From the NCBI RefSeq assembly GCF_007786445.1, contig NZ_VNJI01000006.1, positions 124,001 through 188,000 on the forward strand: a stretch of 64,000 bases of DNA, written 5' to 3'. Origin of the DNA: Paenibacillus cremeus. Its GTDB lineage: Bacteria > Bacillota > Bacilli > Paenibacillales > NBRC-103111. Positions 63,676-64,000 of this stretch are shown one piece after another (the stretch's first letter is position 1; each line of letters opens with the position of its first letter). The position numbers and the translations under genes are program-made. The notes under the pieces were generated by a model that was given only the letters and a program-made list of their open reading frames with translations, was not told where the DNA came from and did not search any database.

Positions 63676-64000
63676 ATGTCCCGATGGATGTCAATCGCAA
63701 TTGCAGCAACCCTGCTGCTGTCGGTCGCCACAGCTTGTCAGGCGAAAGATACGCACCATGAAGTCCAGACCCATTCCAAGGACGGATTGCTGGGCATTAC
63801 CGAAGTGAATCCGAATATGCCTTTAGGCGGCACTTATCGCACCTATCAGGATGATGTGCGAGTGATGGATCAAGCGATCAAGGATCAGGTGCCGTCGGCC
63901 CGAGCAGTCACTATCAGCCACAACGGCCCGACGGTGAATGTTCGTTTGGATGTCCCGATCGGTACAACCCGCGAGCAGATCGAGCAGTACCGTGCCAAAG
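63676..64000 (+). CDS. Lipoprotein, N-terminal part (YhcN/YlaJ-like), cut by the window end
   Basis: The frame opens at ATG 63676 with AGGAGGT 6 bases upstream and stays open to the end of the window (108 codons). It has a lipoprotein signal with lipobox VATAC (Cys ~21). The next part (DDVRVMDQAIKDQVPSARAVTISHNGPTVNVRLDV) resembles the YhcN/YlaJ family of sporulation lipoproteins, which is tentative. Translation is likely blocked while the upstream hairpin is closed. Confidence 0.75.
   Translation, partial: MSRWMSIAIAATLLLSVATACQAKDTHHEVQTHSKDGLLGITEVNPNMPLGGTYRTYQDDVRVMDQAIKDQVPSARAVTISHNGPTVNVRLDVPIGTTREQIEQYRAK

Overview
The window looks like chromosomal DNA of a moderately GC-rich, spore-forming member of the Paenibacillaceae (Paenibacillus or a close relative). 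The right third carries the gene set that Bacillus subtilis keeps around ywhD-pbpG-speE-speB, ywiB and rpoE-pyrG-spo0F-fbaA-murA-rho-rpmE. There are also sporulation genes (spo0F, a SleB-type hydrolase), strong AGGAGG ribosome binding sites, sigma-A promoters with 17-bp spacers and many hairpin-T terminators. I saw no rRNA, tRNA, CRISPR array, insertion sequence or prophage.

Layout. 1-14.5 kb: end of a Dps gene, a lipoprotein sugar dehydrogenase, a methyltransferase, a DMT exporter, a deoxyinosine DNA glycosylase, several small unknown genes, an MFS exporter, a class A penicillin-binding protein, the pseudouridine synthase RluF, and a divergent response regulator/7TM histidine kinase pair. 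14.5-19.5 kb: a Leloir galactose operon galK-galE-galT with a divergent AraC-type regulator. 19.5-27 kb: an MBL hydrolase, an unusual chemoreceptor, a SleB-like cell wall hydrolase, a secreted phosphoesterase, a YkuI-like c-di-GMP phosphodiesterase and two small membrane proteins. 27-36 kb: a SWIM/SNF2-helicase operon, a pterin dehydratase, a GNAT acetyltransferase followed by a broken nucleotidyltransferase, a sulfurtransferase, and a small SRPBCC/YciI operon beside an AraC regulator. 36-42.5 kb: a CUT1 oligosaccharide ABC transporter with a membrane-bound AraC regulator and two cre-like sites. 42.5-47 kb: an NlpC/P60 endopeptidase under a c-di-AMP (ydaO-type) riboswitch, and an M1 metallopeptidase with a polytopic partner.

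47-55 kb: ywhD, pbpG with a forespore-type promoter, speE-speB (putrescine and spermidine synthesis), a Tat-exported phosphoesterase, ywiB and an S8 protease. 55-64 kb: rpoE, pyrG with a CTP-sensing type leader, spo0F with sigma-H and 0A-box signals, fbaA, murA, rho, a radical SAM protein of unknown function, rpmE with a structured leader, and the start of a lipoprotein gene whose Shine-Dalgarno lies inside a hairpin.

I found no obviously new multi-gene system. The most interesting points are regulatory (c-di-AMP riboswitch, pyrG attenuator, SD-sequestering hairpin, AraC direct repeats at galK) plus a few odd proteins: a chemoreceptor without an N-terminal membrane helix, a histidine kinase with a lipobox, and the radical SAM protein between rho and rpmE.
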